Made by a program: the position numbers and the translations under genes. Below are positions 53,120-63,796 of a stretch of DNA of 64,000 nucleotides, piece after piece (position 1 is the stretch's first letter; every line of letters begins with the position of its first letter). The notes under the pieces are model-generated. The model saw nothing but the letters and a program-made list of their open reading frames with translations. It was not told where the DNA came from and searched no databases. This stretch comes from Cytobacillus firmus (GTDB taxonomy: Bacteria > Bacillota > Bacilli > Bacillales > Cytobacillaceae). Where the stretch lies: positions 3,744,001 to 3,808,000 of the forward strand of contig NZ_CP098323.1 in NCBI RefSeq assembly GCF_023657595.1, written 5' to 3'.

Positions 53120-54685
53120 ATGTCCAAATTTCTGAAAGGTACCATGATCCTGCTCGCTGCAGGGCTGGTGACCAGGGTCCTTGGCTTTATTAACAGAATT
53201 GTCATTGCCCGATTTATTGGAGAAGAAGGTGTTGGCCTATATATGATGGCCTTTCCCACCATGATTCTTGTCGTAACCATCACACAGCTTGGGCTGCCGG
53301 TTGCTATTTCTAAAAATGTAGCCGAGGCAGAGGCAAGAGGCGATACAGCAAAAATCAAGAAAATATTAATTGTTTCCTTAGCGACGACCATCTCGCTTTC
53401 CATTGTTTTCACTCCCGCTTTAATTTTGCTCGCACCATTATTATCAGAGACACTCTTTACTGATAACCGGACCCATTTGCCTTTGATGGCAATCGCTCCA
53501 ATTGTGCCGATCATTGCAGTTTCCTCTGTCATTCGGGGTTATTTCCAGGGAAGGCAGAACATGAAGCCTGCTGCCTATTCCCAGATGATTGAGCAGGTAG
53601 TCCGAATCAGTCTGATCGCTTTAATGACTAAGGCATTCCTGCCATATGGAATTGAGTATGCGGCAGCGGGTGCCATGCTGGCAGCAGTTATCGGGGAGCT
53701 TGCATCATTGCTTTATTTGATGACCACATTTAAGCTTAAAAAGAAATTCAGAGTCAGGAAACAATTTTTTAAATATGTGTCTTCCGGAAAAAGTACATTT
53801 AACGAATTGATGACCGTTGCTCTCCCAACGACTGGGAGCAGAATGATCGGTTCTGTCGCCTGGTTTTTTGAACCGATTGTGGTAGCGCAGAGTCTGGCAC
53901 TTGCAGGTGTGGCAGCAGCTGCGGCTACGAAGCAGTATGGTGCTCTTACGGGCTTTGCCATGCCTCTTCTGATGCTGCCATCGTTTATTACTTATTCTCT
54001 GTCAACCTCTCTTGTTCCGGCTATAAGCGAGGCAAATTCCCAAAATAATATGCTTCTGATCGAATACCGGCTTCAGCAGGCGCTTCGATTTGCATTTATT
54101 ACCGGCGGCCTGGCAGTGGTGGTTCTTTACGTCCTTTCCGATCAGCTAATGGAAGTGATGTATGGCTCCTCAAGCGGTTCACATTTTATTAAACTGATGG
54201 CGCCCTTTTTCCTGTTTTATTATTATCAGGGACCTCTTCAGGCAACTTTACAGGCATTGAATCTTGCCCGTGCGGCCATGATCAACAGTTTGATTGGAGC
54301 TGTTGTAAAGACGGCCGTTATCTTTCTCCTTGCCAGCCAGCCTGCATTCGGGATAAACGGAGTTGCAATGGGGATTTTGACAGGCACAGTTCTGGTTACA
54401 ATGCTTCACTTTGCAACCGTTCTGAAAGCTATTTCTTTTACTTTTTTCGTAAGGGATTATATAAAAACGATTATTGCAATGGGTATGTCAGGAGGCTTAG
54501 GGTTCTGGATGCTAAAAAACATCCTTGCCTCAGACATGAATACCGCCTTAAGGGTTATTTTGATATCCACAGTCATCACAATTGTCTATACCATCCTTTT
54601 ATTAATCTTAAAGCTGATTAGAAAGAATGACTTAATTCGTATTCCGGGAATCGGCAAAATGATATCCAGGCTTGCATTTAAATAA
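53120..54685 (+). CDS. spoVB: Stage V sporulation protein B (MOP-superfamily flippase)
   Basis: Mother-cell membrane protein needed for spore cortex, thought to flip lipid II. The 521-residue protein has 13-14 helices and the polysaccharide-biosynthesis/MATE-like start FLKGTMILLAAGLVTRVLGFINRI, SVIRGYFQGRQNMKP and VALPTTGSRMIGSVAWFFEP. ATG 53120 has GGGAG upstream. In B. subtilis it is SigE-controlled; I could not identify a clear SigE promoter here by eye. Confidence 0.94.
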   Translation: MSKFLKGTMILLAAGLVTRVLGFINRIVIARFIGEEGVGLYMMAFPTMILVVTITQLGLPVAISKNVAEAEARGDTAKIKKILIVSLATTISLSIVFTPALILLAPLLSETLFTDNRTHLPLMAIAPIVPIIAVSSVIRGYFQGRQNMKPAAYSQMIEQVVRISLIALMTKAFLPYGIEYAAAGAMLAAVIGELASLLYLMTTFKLKKKFRVRKQFFKYVSSGKSTFNELMTVALPTTGSRMIGSVAWFFEPIVVAQSLALAGVAAAAATKQYGALTGFAMPLLMLPSFITYSLSTSLVPAISEANSQNNMLLIEYRLQQALRFAFITGGLAVVVLYVLSDQLMEVMYGSSSGSHFIKLMAPFFLFYYYQGPLQATLQALNLARAAMINSLIGAVVKTAVIFLLASQPAFGINGVAMGILTGTVLVTMLHFATVLKAISFTFFVRDYIKTIIAMGMSGGLGFWMLKNILASDMNTALRVILISTVITIVYTILLLILKLIRKNDLIRIPGIGKMISRLAFK

Positions 54686-54718
54686 TAAACAAGGTCAGCT
54701 GAACTGTCCTTGTTTATT
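54684..54718. terminator. Bidirectional terminator between spoVB and yrbG
   Basis: AATAAACAAGG and CCTTGTTTATT form a perfect 11-bp stem with a 13-base loop between convergent genes; it overlaps both gene ends. Confidence 0.9.
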
Positions 54719-55364
54719 TTCTTTCATCAAGCAGGTCCACATAAAATTGGCCATTTTCATAACTGCAGAAAGAAATATTGGATATTTCTTTATACCCCTC
54801 TTTTCGAAGTTCCTGACGCAGCCAAAAGTCGCTTTTATTTATCGTTTCCAGATTCGTTTTCTGAATCGTTCCATCTATAATTAAAGGGATCGTTATCCCT
54901 CCCTCTTTACTGTCATTTCTTTCAAACACGGACAATGTACCTGAGGATTCAAGGATAGCAAATTCCACATCGGAGATTTTGGCAATATCTTTTTCTCTTA
55001 ACTGTAGAAGCAGGTCATCAAAGTTATACCGCTGCTTCCTCATGGCATTTTCATCTATTTTTCCTTTATTAATAATTATGGTCGGTTTTCCATCAACTAC
55101 GTCCCTGAATGTTTTGCTCTTCAGGGAGAATATGGCCAATACAATTTGTACAACCATCAAAAGGAGCATGGGGAACACATTTTTCAAAATATTTGAATCC
55201 GGAGTTTCAATAGCGACAACTGCAAGTTCAGCAATCATGATATAGACGACGAGGTCCAAGATGCTTAGTTCACCAATTTCCCTTTTGCCCATTAGTCTAA
55301 AGATGAGAAGAATGACTGCATATAGAAATAAGGTTCTTACAATGATGATTAGATATTCTTCCAC
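54714..55364 (-). CDS. yrbG: DUF421 domain membrane protein (YrbG/YetF family)
   Basis: The 216-residue protein has three N-terminal helices with RLMGKREIGELSILDLVVYI, then the cytoplasmic DUF421 domain (GKPTIIINKGKIDENAMRKQRYNFDDLL in part). YetF-family proteins are linked to spore membranes and germination in B. subtilis. GTG 55364 gives MEEYLIIIVRTLFLYA and is ten bases from AAGGAG; the longer frame to 55451 lacks a site. Confidence 0.88.
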   Translation of the reverse strand: MEEYLIIIVRTLFLYAVILLIFRLMGKREIGELSILDLVVYIMIAELAVVAIETPDSNILKNVFPMLLLMVVQIVLAIFSLKSKTFRDVVDGKPTIIINKGKIDENAMRKQRYNFDDLLLQLREKDIAKISDVEFAILESSGTLSVFERNDSKEGGITIPLIIDGTIQKTNLETINKSDFWLRQELRKEGYKEISNISFCSYENGQFYVDLLDERK

Positions 55365-55562
55365 TTCTACAGCACTCCTTTTGATGCAATCCTTTCTATT
55401 CTTCCGCATATTTGAACTTTTATGAGTATATGAGGTTTTTTCTTTGAACAATTTATATTCTATTTTTTCATTGTCTGAATATGCTTGTACTAAGGAAAAA
55501 GGCTGGCTTCCCCAAGGGTTGAAAGCTGTTCCTATTACTTATTAAGAAGGGAGAGGGTTCAT

Positions 55563-55949
55563 ATAGAAGAATCAAAGAACTTTGGCAGCGCTGTCCTTTA
55601 CGGTATTATTGCGATTTTTGCCATTGCCGTTGCCGGCAGTCTCATTTTTTCACTGCTCCTGCGGTTTACATCTCTGCAGGAGTCATCCCTGCAGTATATT
55701 ATTACTGCTGTTTCATTCATTTCTCTTTTTGCAGGCGGGTTCATTTCCGGAGGCAAAGGCAAGCAAAAAGGCTGGCTGCTCGGAGGCCTAACCGGCCTTA
55801 TTTATTCAATCGTCATTTTTCTTTTTCAATATTTAGGACATGACAGTTTATTTAATATGGAGCAAATGATTTACCACACCTGTTTCACACTTACGGCCAT
55901 GATGGGCGGTATATTGGGAGTGAATCTTAACACCAAAAGAACCGCATAA
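55563..55949 (+). CDS. yrzE: TIGR04086 family membrane protein (YrzE), apparent ATA start
   Basis: A 128-residue protein with four hydrophobic segments, a GGFISGGKGKQKGWLLGGLTG turn and a conserved tail (MMGGILGVNLNTKR). The frame has no ATG, GTG or TTG near its 5' end; the codon where the family's start methionine before EESKNFGSA is expected is ATA, nine bases after GGGAG (55549-55553). The gene's place between spoVB-yrbG and yajC matches B. subtilis yrzE. Function unknown. The coding call is firm, the start codon is the odd point. Confidence 0.78.
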   Translation: MEESKNFGSAVLYGIIAIFAIAVAGSLIFSLLLRFTSLQESSLQYIITAVSFISLFAGGFISGGKGKQKGWLLGGLTGLIYSIVIFLFQYLGHDSLFNMEQMIYHTCFTLTAMMGGILGVNLNTKRTA

Positions 55950-55954
55950 AGTGA

Positions 55955-56206
55955 AACTTCAATCAGTGGGGGTTTTCCTTATCCCCCACTGATTGTTAGT
56001 CGCGTTCTAGTGTCGCTAAGATCTCCGCTAGCGCTTCGATCAATCGACACTACGAACCCGATTGTTCAACTAAGCCTCTGCCTGCGCGTCGGCAAGTTTC
56101 ACTGTATCTCACCAATCGGGCCTTTACGGGCAGTTTGACCCCCGCTTATCCTCCTTGGATTCCTCTGAGTCTTGAAGTGGGGGTCTTACTGCCCGTTAGA
56201 CTGCGA
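55955..56206. ncRNA. Candidate orphan HEARO/omega-RNA-type structured element (IS200/IS605-family remnant)
   Basis: The region is almost entirely paired: a 13-bp hairpin CAATCAGTGGGGG/CCCCCACTGATTG (55960-55995); TAGTGTCG/CGACACTA (56008-56052); CCCGATTG/CAATCGGG (56057-56120); and ACGGGCAGT-TT-GACCCCC pairing with GGGGGTC-TT-ACTGCCCGT (56126-56196) around ATCC/GGAT. Terminal palindromes and such RNAs mark IscB/IsrB/TnpB elements. No ORF lies inside. GTGA at 55951 precedes it on the plus strand (HEARO insertion preference); TTTAT precedes it on the minus strand (TnpB-type TAM). Strand is undecided; minus-strand loops are more A-rich. Confidence 0.5.
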
Positions 56207-56207
56207 T

Positions 56208-56244
56208 AAAAAAGAAGGTCCTGCAGCTCAGGACCTTCTTTTTT
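56208..56244. terminator. yajC terminator
   Basis: GAAGGTCCTG and CAGGACCTTC form a 10-bp perfect stem with A6 and T6 flanks, so it works in both directions. Confidence 0.92.
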
Positions 56245-56248
56245 GATA

Positions 56249-56533
56249 TTAAGATTTTGCTAATGCATCGCCAGTTGCCTGCGTTACTTCGCGGATCGCT
56301 GCACGATCGTATGTAAGACGGCTTCCGTCACCACATTTAATAACCACTTTGTCTTCGTCGATGGCATCAACGAATCCATGAAGGCCGCCGATTGTAACAA
56401 CCTTATCTCCCTTTTTCAAATCACTCTGCATTTGCTGAACTGCCTTTTGGCGTTTCTGCTGCGGACGAATTAACAGGAAATAGAATAAAACAAACATCAG
56501 CAATAATGGTCCTAATGTTCCTAAAAGCTCCAT
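56249..56533 (-). CDS. yajC: Preprotein translocase accessory subunit YajC
   Basis: Single-pass membrane protein of the SecDF-YajC complex. The 94-residue protein has one helix (about residues 5-24), the signature LIRPQQKRQKAVQQMQ and LKKGDKVVTIGGLHG. ATG 56533 follows AAGGGGGG. It lies downstream of tgt in the queA-tgt-yajC order common to many bacteria. Confidence 0.95.
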   Translation of the reverse strand: MELLGTLGPLLLMFVLFYFLLIRPQQKRQKAVQQMQSDLKKGDKVVTIGGLHGFVDAIDEDKVVIKCGDGSRLTYDRAAIREVTQATGDALAKS

Positions 56534-56607
56534 TGTTTTCCCCCCTTTCAAAGAACGGCCCGATTTAAGGAAAAGCTGCTCCTTAAATGAACTCTCAATT
56601 TTTATTA

Positions 56608-57777
<1,170 letters not shown>

Positions 57778-57807
57778 TTAGTCCTGCCTGGAAAAGGCAG
57801 AATAATA

Positions 57808-58836
57808 TTACAAAATGAGCATAGCATCTCCAAAGCTGAAGAACCGGTACCGCTCCTCAACTGCCTGATTATAGGCATTCAGAACGTTCTCACGGCCTGC
57901 CAGTGCACTAACAAGCATAATTAAAGTTGATTTAGGCAGGTGGAAATTCGTAATCATGCCATCAATCGCTTTAAAATCATAGCCTGGATAAATGAAAATA
58001 TCAGTCCAGCCGCTTGCTTCCTCAAAACGGCCATTATGCGCAGAAGCAATGGTTTCTAAAGTCCTCGTGGAAGTAGTCCCCACACTGATGATTCTTCCTC
58101 CCTGCTCACGCACTTCATTTAATAGCCGTGCAGTTCCTTCAGTTACCTGGTAAAATTCAGCATGCATTTCATGCTCATTTATATCATCTACACTAACAGG
58201 CCTGAAAGTTCCAAGACCAACGTGCAGAGTAATAAAAGCAATATGCACACCCATTTCTTTTATTTCTTCAAGAAGCTGTTCAGTAAAATGAAGGCCTGCT
58301 GTCGGAGCTGCAGCTGAACCGCGTTCACGGGCAAACACAGTCTGATAACGGTCTCGATCATCAAGCTGCTCTTTAATATAAGGAGGCAAAGGCATTTCTC
58401 CCAATTGCTCAAGGACCTCATAGAATATTCCGTCGTATCGGAACTCAAGTACCCTGCCGCCATGATCTGAAGTTCCAGTGCAGACAGCAGTCAATTTGCC
58501 GTCTCCAAAAGTTATCTCAGTTCCTTCTTTTACTCTTTTGGCTGGTTTGACAAGTGTTTCCCAGGAATCCCCTTCAATCTGTTTGAGAAGAAGCACCTCT
58601 ATTTTTGCACCAGTGCCTGTCTTTTCTCCAAACAGCCTCGCAGGAAGGACCTTTGTGTCATTTAATACAAGGCAATCTCCTGCCTTAAGATAATTCTTAA
58701 TATCTTTAAAAACACTATGCTGAATATCCCCGGTTTTTTTATCAAGGACCATTAGCCTGCTGCTTGTCCGATCAGCCAAAGGCGTTTGTGCAATTAATTC
58801 TTCAGGCAAATGAAAATCAAACCAATCTACTTTCAT
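57808..58836 (-). CDS. queA: S-adenosylmethionine:tRNA ribosyltransferase-isomerase
   Basis: Transfers and isomerises the ribosyl of SAM onto preQ1-34 to make epoxyqueuosine. The 342-residue protein has [54 protein letters not shown] and [18 protein letters not shown] 58836 follows AAGGGTG. It sits between yrzS and tgt as in B. subtilis. Confidence 0.97.
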   Translation of the reverse strand: MKVDWFDFHLPEELIAQTPLADRTSSRLMVLDKKTGDIQHSVFKDIKNYLKAGDCLVLNDTKVLPARLFGEKTGTGAKIEVLLLKQIEGDSWETLVKPAKRVKEGTEITFGDGKLTAVCTGTSDHGGRVLEFRYDGIFYEVLEQLGEMPLPPYIKEQLDDRDRYQTVFARERGSAAAPTAGLHFTEQLLEEIKEMGVHIAFITLHVGLGTFRPVSVDDINEHEMHAEFYQVTEGTARLLNEVREQGGRIISVGTTSTRTLETIASAHNGRFEEASGWTDIFIYPGYDFKAIDGMITNFHLPKSTLIMLVSALAGRENVLNAYNQAVEERYRFFSFGDAMLIL

Positions 58837-58864
58837 GATGTCACCCTTCTGTTATTCAAATAGA

Positions 58865-59071
58865 CTACCGGAACCTGCCAATAAAATAAAAGATGGCAGA
58901 TAGGATAATACTCAGCAATATCGATGTAACGACTGGAAAATAAAAGGTCGTATTGCCTTTTTTAATCACTAAATCTCCAGGCAGCTTGCCAATATTAATA
59001 AACTGGCTTATAAATCCTATGGCAAAAATGATGGCACCTATGACCATCAGCCATTTTGATATCCCGCTCAA
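58865..59071 (-). CDS. yrzS: DUF2905 family small membrane protein (YrzS)
   Basis: A 68-residue protein with two helices (about residues 6-27 and 46-64) joined by the family signature [21 protein letters not shown]. Its start overlaps the ruvB stop by four bases (ATGA), so it is translated with ruvB. Function unknown. Confidence 0.9.
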   Translation of the reverse strand: MSGISKWLMVIGAIIFAIGFISQFINIGKLPGDLVIKKGNTTFYFPVVTSILLSIILSAIFYFIGRFR

Positions 59072-60069
59072 TCAGCAGGCACCTCCATTTGAAAATGTCG
59101 ATACACCAGGTCCGTTACAATTCTTCCTCTTGGTGTCCGCTGAAGAAACCCGATCTGCAATAGATAAGGTTCATAAACATCTTCAATCGTATGCGCTTCT
59201 TCCCCAATGGTCGCAGCAATCGTTTCAAGACCAACAGGTCCGCCCCGGAATTTTTCTATTATCCCTCTTAATAATTTATGGTCAATATGATCAAGGCCTA
59301 AACGGTCAACCTGCAAAAGCTCCAGGGCTTCCTTGGCAAGTGTTTCATCAATTTGGCCATCCGCTTTGACCTGTGCAAAGTCCCTGACTCTCCGGAGGAG
59401 CCTGTTTGCAATTCTGGGCGTGCCTCTTGATCTTCTGGCCACTTCAATCGCTGCTTTTTGATCTATACCTGTATCCAGCACGTCAGCTGTACGGACAACA
59501 ATATTAGTCAGCTGCTGTTCTGAGTAATATTCAAGCCTGCTGAGCACGCCAAAGCGGTCTCTTAACGGAGCCGATAAAGACCCGGCCCTTGTAGTCGCGC
59601 CAACCAGAGTAAAAGGAGGCAAATCAAGCCTTACTGATCTGGCACTTGGCCCTTTTCCGATAACAATATCAAGGCAGAAGTCTTCCATTGCCGGATAAAG
59701 AACTTCCTCTATAGACCGAGGCAAGCGATGAATTTCATCAATAAACAGGACGTCACCCGGTTCCAATGCAGTCAGGATCGCCGCCAGATCACCTGGCCTT
59801 TCAATTGCAGGGCCTGCAGTTGTTCTGATATTAACGCCCATTTCATTGGCAATAATAGCAGCCAGTGTCGTTTTCCCCAAACCCGGCGGCCCATATAGAA
59901 GGACATGATCTAAGGTCTCCTTGCGTATTCTGGCAGCTTTGATAAAGATCTCGAGGTTCTCCTTTACTTTATCCTGACCAATATACTGCTTTAGTGTCTG
60001 CGGGCGCAGACTCTGTTCAAATGAAAAATCCTGAAGATCAGCTTCACCGGATATTATCCGCTCTTCCAT
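59068..60069 (-). CDS. ruvB: Holliday junction branch migration ATPase RuvB
   Basis: Hexameric motor of the RuvAB complex. The 333-residue protein has [19 protein letters not shown], Walker [10 protein letters not shown] at about residue 59, Walker [10 protein letters not shown], sensor 1 GATTRAG and arginine finger [12 protein letters not shown], plus the winged-helix end [18 protein letters not shown] 60069 follows GAAGGTG. It follows ruvA by 52 bases. Confidence 0.98.
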   Translation of the reverse strand: MEERIISGEADLQDFSFEQSLRPQTLKQYIGQDKVKENLEIFIKAARIRKETLDHVLLYGPPGLGKTTLAAIIANEMGVNIRTTAGPAIERPGDLAAILTALEPGDVLFIDEIHRLPRSIEEVLYPAMEDFCLDIVIGKGPSARSVRLDLPPFTLVGATTRAGSLSAPLRDRFGVLSRLEYYSEQQLTNIVVRTADVLDTGIDQKAAIEVARRSRGTPRIANRLLRRVRDFAQVKADGQIDETLAKEALELLQVDRLGLDHIDHKLLRGIIEKFRGGPVGLETIAATIGEEAHTIEDVYEPYLLQIGFLQRTPRGRIVTDLVYRHFQMEVPAD

Positions 60070-60121
60070 ACTTAATCACCTTCTTAATTCGGCATAAAAC
60101 GCAACGGCCTTCATCAATAAA

Positions 60122-60733
60122 TTATAATTTTAAAAGCTTTTGCAGAGCCTTCTTTATGTATTGGTCCGTTGTAAGCTTTTCCTTTTTCAGTTCCGGCGTA
60201 ATCTTTTTTAGTTCCTTATCTGAATAGCCCAGAGCTTTTAATGCAAGCAAGGCTTCTTCCAAATCTCCCGCATGCCCGCTCTCCGACTGTATTCTATCCG
60301 CTGAAAACAGATTCGGGAAGAAGTCAGGGACAATATCCGGTAGCTTCCCTTTAAGATCAAGAATCATTTGCCTGGCTGTTTTCTTTCCGACTCCAGGAAA
60401 CTTAACAAGGAATGCTTCATCTTCATTTTCAATTGCCTGCACCACCTGTTCGGGTTCACCTGATGCAAGAATTGCAAGTGCTCCCTTCGGCCCAATGCCG
60501 GTAACATTAAGCAGCCTGGTAAACAGAGTTTTCTCCTCACGGGTCTGAAAACCATACAATGCCATGATATCTTCCCGTACATAATGATACGTGAATATCC
60601 TGACTTCCTGCCCAAACTCCGGGGTATAGCTAAATGGATTAGGCGTTAATATCTGATAGCCAATTCCATTGTTTTCAATCACTACATATTCAGGTCCGAT
60701 AAAATCGAGCCTGCCTCTTACAAATTCAAACAA
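60122..60733 (-). CDS. ruvA: Holliday junction branch migration protein RuvA
   Basis: Tetramer that binds the junction and loads RuvB. The 203-residue protein has the OB-fold start [32 protein letters not shown], two helix-hairpin-helix units ([16 protein letters not shown] and [19 protein letters not shown]) and the C-terminal domain III ([14 protein letters not shown]). First gene of ruvA-ruvB-yrzS-queA-tgt-yajC. Confidence 0.97.
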   Translation of the reverse strand: MFEFVRGRLDFIGPEYVVIENNGIGYQILTPNPFSYTPEFGQEVRIFTYHYVREDIMALYGFQTREEKTLFTRLLNVTGIGPKGALAILASGEPEQVVQAIENEDEAFLVKFPGVGKKTARQMILDLKGKLPDIVPDFFPNLFSADRIQSESGHAGDLEEALLALKALGYSDKELKKITPELKKEKLTTDQYIKKALQKLLKL

Positions 60734-60827
60734 TGCCTTTCTACCCCCTAATTCAACTGTACCTCATTGTACCATAAACTATTTTGACAAGAAGTAAAAA
60801 ATGCTGCAGACACTCTTTTGAAGTGAT

Positions 60828-61193
60828 CTATGCATCCTCTTGTTCTTTCCTTAAAGCACCCTTCAAATCATCCTGGACACTAGTACTGCTCAATTCTACA
60901 CTTGAGCGATAAGCAGCGCGGCAAATTGCATGTGCGGAAACGGGGGCAGTCAGGAATACAAAAAATATGCCAAGCAGTAATCGAATACTGAAGTAATTAT
61001 CTGCAAACAGGAAAAACAGGAATGCTCCAAACAATGTAAACATTACACCCAGAGTGGAGCTTTTTGAGGCAGCATGAGACCGGGTATACACATCCGGAAG
61101 CCGAATAATTCCGATTGCACTTAAAAAACTGAAAATGGTGCCTGTCAATATCAGTATGGCTGCTACCAGTTCACTTGTGACGTCTGCGTTCAA
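60828..61193 (-). CDS. mrpG: Na+/H+ antiporter subunit MrpG (MnhG)
   Basis: Small three-helix subunit of the Mrp multisubunit antiporter. The 121-residue protein has IRLPDVYTRSHAASKSSTLGVMF and TAPVSAHAICRAAY, the PhaG/MnhG signatures. TTG 61193 (MNADVTSELV) is six bases from AGAGGTG and lies within the 3' end of mrpF, overlapping 23 bases. Last gene of the operon. Confidence 0.93.
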   Translation of the reverse strand: MNADVTSELVAAILILTGTIFSFLSAIGIIRLPDVYTRSHAASKSSTLGVMFTLFGAFLFFLFADNYFSIRLLLGIFFVFLTAPVSAHAICRAAYRSSVELSSTSVQDDLKGALRKEQEDA

Positions 61194-61455
61194 TGACAAC
61201 ACCTCTTTCCATAAATCGAGCAAAGGCAATTGTTCCAATAAAGGAAAGAATGCCAATTAATAAAATGACTTCCATAAAGGCATGTGTTTTTAGTAATACC
61301 GATAAAATAGCTACCGCTGAAATTAAATTTATCCCTAAAATATCCAAAGCCTGTACCCTGTCTGGTATCGTGGGTCCTATGACCAGCCGGAAGATTGTTG
61401 CCATCATTGAAAGCGCCAGAAATCCCAATGAAAGCATTAAAATAATTTCTATCAT
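61171..61455 (-). CDS. mrpF: Na+/H+ antiporter subunit MrpF (MnhF)
   Basis: A 94-residue subunit with three helices and the family's RLVIGPTIPDRVQALDILGIN and FIGTIAFARFMERG. It overlaps mrpE by four bases (ATGA) and mrpG by 23, so stoichiometric translation is likely. Confidence 0.94.
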   Translation of the reverse strand: MIEIILMLSLGFLALSMMATIFRLVIGPTIPDRVQALDILGINLISAVAILSVLLKTHAFMEVILLIGILSFIGTIAFARFMERGVVIERRRHK

Positions 61456-61931
61456 TTGCGGGTCACCTTCTTTATCGCCTTTTCAAACCGATCCTTTGAT
61501 ACTATGACAGATTCACTTGATTCCGGAATATCCATGGCATGAATGTAGAACACTTTATTATCGTGGGATACCTCCACAACAACAGAACCGGGAGTCAGTG
61601 AAAGCAGCAAAGCAAGCAGAGTTACTTCAAGCTCTCCTTCAAGCTCAGTTTCTATTGTGAAAATCCCGGGAGTGATATTAATTCTTGGCCTTATTACCTG
61701 CCGGATTACAAGTATGCTCGAAGTGAACAATTCCCAAATAAATACAAAAAACAATTTAAGGATGGCTAAGAGTGATCTCAAATATAAAGGGGCTTTAAAG
61801 AACTTCTCTAAAACGATCAAAACAATTATCCCCACCAGATAACCGCTGAAAAAGGATAATACGCTCCAGTCATCTTGAAGAAACATCCATAAAAAAGCTA
61901 TAAATAGATTGATTAATACTTGAATGGGCAA
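61452..61931 (-). CDS. mrpE: Na+/H+ antiporter subunit MrpE (MnhE)
   Basis: The 159-residue subunit has two or three helices and a cytoplasmic domain with the MnhE signature LLSLTPGSVVVEVSHDNKVFYIHAMD. It starts 41 bases after mrpD and overlaps mrpF. Confidence 0.93.
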   Translation of the reverse strand: MPIQVLINLFIAFLWMFLQDDWSVLSFFSGYLVGIIVLIVLEKFFKAPLYLRSLLAILKLFFVFIWELFTSSILVIRQVIRPRINITPGIFTIETELEGELEVTLLALLLSLTPGSVVVEVSHDNKVFYIHAMDIPESSESVIVSKDRFEKAIKKVTRK

Positions 61932-61972
61932 AATGATAACCCCTTTCGAAGAAAATCTGTTTATTCCAGGTA

Positions 61973-63466
61973 TTACGGCGCAGTCTCGCCACCAAAAACA
62001 GCTTGAATATAAATCTCCGGATTCATTAAGGTTTGAACTGCCAGCTGGGTATATGCAGAGATTCCTTCAGCCCCCAAGCCCAGCAATATTGTCAGCAGGC
62101 TGAGACAGGCTATCGGGAACATCACCCCTTTAGTGGTACCTGACTCCATTTCCTCACTTAAAAACGTTTCTCCCCAAAAACAATTCATAAAAATTTTAAT
62201 AACGGAGTAGAGGGCCATCAGACTTGTTAACAGACCTATTGCGCCAAGCCAGAAATAGCCGGCTTCGAAAGTGCCTTGCGTTATAAATACTTTGCCAAGG
62301 AAACCGCTTAATGGAGGTATTCCTGCCAGGGACAGAGCAGCAATAAAGAACATCCATCCAAGATATGGGTGATTGCGAATGAGACCGCTCATATCTTTTA
62401 GTTTCCCTGTGCCTGTAAGACTGATGATTGTCCCGCCTAATAAGAATATAAGCGCCTTAACGATTATGTCATGAATCATATAGTATACAGAGCCGGTTAA
62501 TCCCTCGATTGAGAAAGAGGCCAGCCCAGCAATGATAAAACCAACGCCTATAATGACGTTATAAGCAAGTATGTTCTTAATATCCCAATGTGCAACAGCT
62601 CCAATCGCACCAAGGATCATGGTTGCCGCTCCCAAAATGCCGATTAGGAGATGTGTAACTTTTGGCTCGTGGTAGAAAACCAGGGTAAACAAACGAAATA
62701 TCGCATAGATGCCAACCTTTGTTAATAGCGCGGCAAAAACCGCAGCCACAGCCGCTGGTGGGGCACTATATGAGCCTGGGAGCCAAAAGAATAGAAAGAG
62801 TGCAGCTTTGAGGCTGAATATGACCAGCAATAATATAGATATAATGGTCAATAGCCCGCTCTGGCCTGTCTCTGCAACCCTCACTGAAAGATGGGCAAAG
62901 TTTAAAGTTCCTGTAATAGCATAAATATAGGCGATTGCCACGAGGAAAAGAAATGATGAAATAATATTGGTAAGTACATATTTAATAGACTCCCGGAGCT
63001 GCACCTTAGTGCCCCCCAATGAAATCAATACGTATGAAGAAATGAGCATCACTTCAAAACAGACAAACAGGTTAAATAAGTCCCCAGTAATAAAAGAGCC
63101 ATTTACTCCGGTAATCAGAAATAAAAATAAAGGATAAAAATAATGGCTCTCCCTTTCTTCTCCTATTGATCTGAAGGCATAAAGCAAGCAGCAGACAGCT
63201 ACAATACTTGTTATTAAAAGCAGCATGGAAGAAAACATATCAGCGACCATGCTTACCCCAAACGGGGGCTTCCAGCCGCCTAAATGCAGGGTCTGAATCC
63301 CGGTGTTTTTATTTTCGCCCATTAACATGACCGCAATGATTCCTGATGCTGATAATGCAATGAGGCTTAAGATTTTATGAAGTTTTATATTCCTCCTAAA
63401 AATCACCATGACCATTCCTGTAATCAGAGGGATGATTATGGGCAAAATAATTAAGTTATTCATCAT
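61973..63466 (-). CDS. mrpD: Na+/H+ antiporter subunit MrpD (MnhD)
   Basis: Complex I NuoL/M/N-like ion-translocating subunit of 497 residues with about 14 helices. Visible are FVCFEVMLISSYVLISLGG, the lysine-containing FSLKAALFLFFWLPGSYSAPPAAVAAVFAALLTKVG and HDIIVKALIFLLGGTI, as expected for the proton channel. It overlaps mrpC by 11 bases; ATG 63463 is an equally good start. Confidence 0.95.
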   Translation of the reverse strand: MMNNLIILPIIIPLITGMVMVIFRRNIKLHKILSLIALSASGIIAVMLMGENKNTGIQTLHLGGWKPPFGVSMVADMFSSMLLLITSIVAVCCLLYAFRSIGEERESHYFYPLFLFLITGVNGSFITGDLFNLFVCFEVMLISSYVLISLGGTKVQLRESIKYVLTNIISSFLFLVAIAYIYAITGTLNFAHLSVRVAETGQSGLLTIISILLLVIFSLKAALFLFFWLPGSYSAPPAAVAAVFAALLTKVGIYAIFRLFTLVFYHEPKVTHLLIGILGAATMILGAIGAVAHWDIKNILAYNVIIGVGFIIAGLASFSIEGLTGSVYYMIHDIIVKALIFLLGGTIISLTGTGKLKDMSGLIRNHPYLGWMFFIAALSLAGIPPLSGFLGKVFITQGTFEAGYFWLGAIGLLTSLMALYSVIKIFMNCFWGETFLSEEMESGTTKGVMFPIACLSLLTILLGLGAEGISAYTQLAVQTLMNPEIYIQAVFGGETAP

Positions 63467-63794
63467 GATTACCTCTCATTTGATCCGTATCGTCTGTGCC
63501 CAGCACTTTATATGCACGATAGCTCAACACTAAGAAAAGGGCAGTTGTTGCAAAATTAATAACAATCGCAGTTAATATAAGTGCCTGCGGCAGCGCATCG
63601 GTAAATGGAAGGTCCTGCAGACCCAATAATGGAGGACCTCCCGTCTTTAAACCGCCCATAGTGAGAATAAGCAGATGGACCCCATGACTGATAATGGACG
63701 TTCCCAAGATGATTCTAAGCAAACTCTTGGTTAAGATTAAATAGGTTCCTATAGCAAAAAACAGACCGACAAGCAGTGACATTAAAGTTTCCAT
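63456..63794 (-). CDS. mrpC: Na+/H+ antiporter subunit MrpC (MnhC)
   Basis: The 112-residue NuoK-like subunit has three helices, with FFAIGTYLILTKSLLRIILG and the family's DALPQALILTAIVINFATTA. It starts two bases after the mrpB stop. Length equals that of B. subtilis MrpC. Confidence 0.95.
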   Translation of the reverse strand: METLMSLLVGLFFAIGTYLILTKSLLRIILGTSIISHGVHLLILTMGGLKTGGPPLLGLQDLPFTDALPQALILTAIVINFATTALFLVLSYRAYKVLGTDDTDQMRGNHDE

Positions 63795-63796
63795 TC

